Assembly (NCBI RefSeq): GCF_015477835.1
Contig: NZ_JADLQN010000001.1
Coordinates: 2,976,001 to 3,040,000, forward strand
Source: Nocardia higoensis
GTDB lineage: Bacteria > Actinomycetota > Actinomycetes > Mycobacteriales > Mycobacteriaceae
Direction: 5' to 3'
Length of the DNA: 64,000 nt
A program made the position numbers and the translations under genes. Positions 26,034-64,000 of the stretch are shown one piece after another. How positions within the stretch are numbered: the first letter of the stretch is position 1; the number at the start of each line of letters is the position of its first letter. The notes beneath the pieces were generated by a model that searched no databases, was not told the DNA's origin, and saw only the letters and a program-made list of their open reading frames with translations.

Positions 26034-26186
26034 CTACCAGCCGAAGAGTTCGGCGAGTTCGATGGATTCGTCGTCCCAACGTCGCTCGATGCACTCACGC
26101 TCGGCGTCGGGCAGCTCCGGTGACCACCCGCACCGACGCCAGAAATCCTCTCGGCGCCCTTCGGACATCCGCCACGGTTCGCTCAC
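26034..26186 (-). CDS. Small 50-residue Trp/acid-rich hypothetical protein
   Basis: GTG at 26186 is preceded at 5 bases by AGGAGGGG (26192-26199), one of the strongest ribosome sites in the window, and opens a 50-codon frame. The product has four Trp, is rich in Glu/Arg (SEPWRMSEGRREDFWRRCGW, ending ELAELFGW) and resembles no family I know. It is not homologous to MbtH-like proteins, which would have the NxExQxSxWP-type pattern. It lies downstream of the NRPS on the same strand but beyond its hairpin, so it probably has its own promoter in 26187-26282. Confidence 0.55.
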   Translation of the reverse strand: MSEPWRMSEGRREDFWRRCGWSPELPDAERECIERRWDDESIELAELFGW

Positions 26187-26282
26187 GGCGACCCCTCCTC
26201 TTCGCAACCGCCTGTGGGAGCGATGGTGCCGGAGCCCGGACGGCGACACGCCGTTGCGAACGCGCGCGTACACAATGCCGGA

Positions 26283-26327
26283 AACGACAGTGGCCGCTGC
26301 CGGTCACCGGCAGCGGCCACTGTCGTT
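26283..26327 (-). terminator. 22-bp perfect inverted repeat after NRPS stop
   Basis: Left arm 26283-26304 and right arm 26306-26327 are perfectly complementary with one central base; in RNA a loop of several bases would open at the tip. It begins 11 bases beyond the NRPS stop and is followed on the minus strand by a short T-containing stretch. It is the most stable hairpin noticed in the window and should terminate NRPS transcription. Confidence 0.85.
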
Positions 26328-26337
26328 CGTGCGCGCT

Positions 26338-64000
<37,663 letters not shown>

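Noticed and set aside
26034..26186. MbtH-like protein next to the NRPS
   Set aside because: The 50-residue product lacks the conserved MbtH tryptophan/proline pattern and is shorter than the 60-75 residues of that family.

Overview
The window is high-GC actinobacterial DNA, very probably from a member of the Nocardiaceae such as Nocardia. The grounds are the strong G/C third-position bias, the thyA-folA pair, a DyP peroxidase/encapsulin operon, a DUF2630 gene, a PknB-like receptor kinase, and a giant modular NRPS almost free of TTA, CTA and TCA codons. The genus is an inference from gene content. No rRNA, tRNA, CRISPR array or transposase was recognised. No gene-free stretch exceeds about 240 bases; the longest is 12351-12589, which holds only a small hairpin.

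Bases 1-3358 (+) carry the 3' part of a DUF6973 protein, a lipoprotein one base behind it, and a membrane Ser/Thr kinase. Bases 3488-7640 (-) hold an ECF sigma factor with its YCII-domain partner, then an AidB-like acyl-CoA dehydrogenase translationally coupled to a TetR regulator. A 7-7-7 palindrome separates that TetR gene from a divergent enoyl-CoA hydratase (7717) and a condensation-fold acyltransferase-like gene (8523). Bases 9959-12350 are a divergent flavin-split-barrel oxidase/MocR regulator pair.

Bases 12590-17729 are mostly housekeeping: DUF2630, a type-B carboxylesterase, an Fpg/Nei glycosylase, CobF, and overlapping thyA-folA. Bases 17875-20243 form a compact unit of cupin, DyP peroxidase with a C-terminal encapsulin-loading peptide, encapsulin shell protein, and a 66-codon ORF overlapping the shell gene by 4 bases. 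Then come a membrane protein, a TerD-linker-TerA fusion closed by a strong hairpin, a TetR/peroxiredoxin-like divergent pair, a small hypothetical gene, and a TetR/Rossmann-fold pair.

The right 59% (26338-64000, minus strand) is one uninterrupted NRPS reading frame of more than 12,550 codons whose 5' end lies outside the window. In biosynthetic order it reads: carrier domain, ten complete modules, then a terminal condensation domain and a vestigial adenylation domain. Predicted substrates are Ser-Ser-Thr-X(D)-Ser-Thr-Ser-X-X-X. There is one canonical epimerase in the fourth module and a second, catalytically degenerate one in the tenth. No thioesterase or reductase domain is present. A 22-bp perfect inverted repeat lies just past the stop codon. 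The Ser/Thr-rich peptide, the missing release domain and the decayed terminal domains make this the most unusual locus here.
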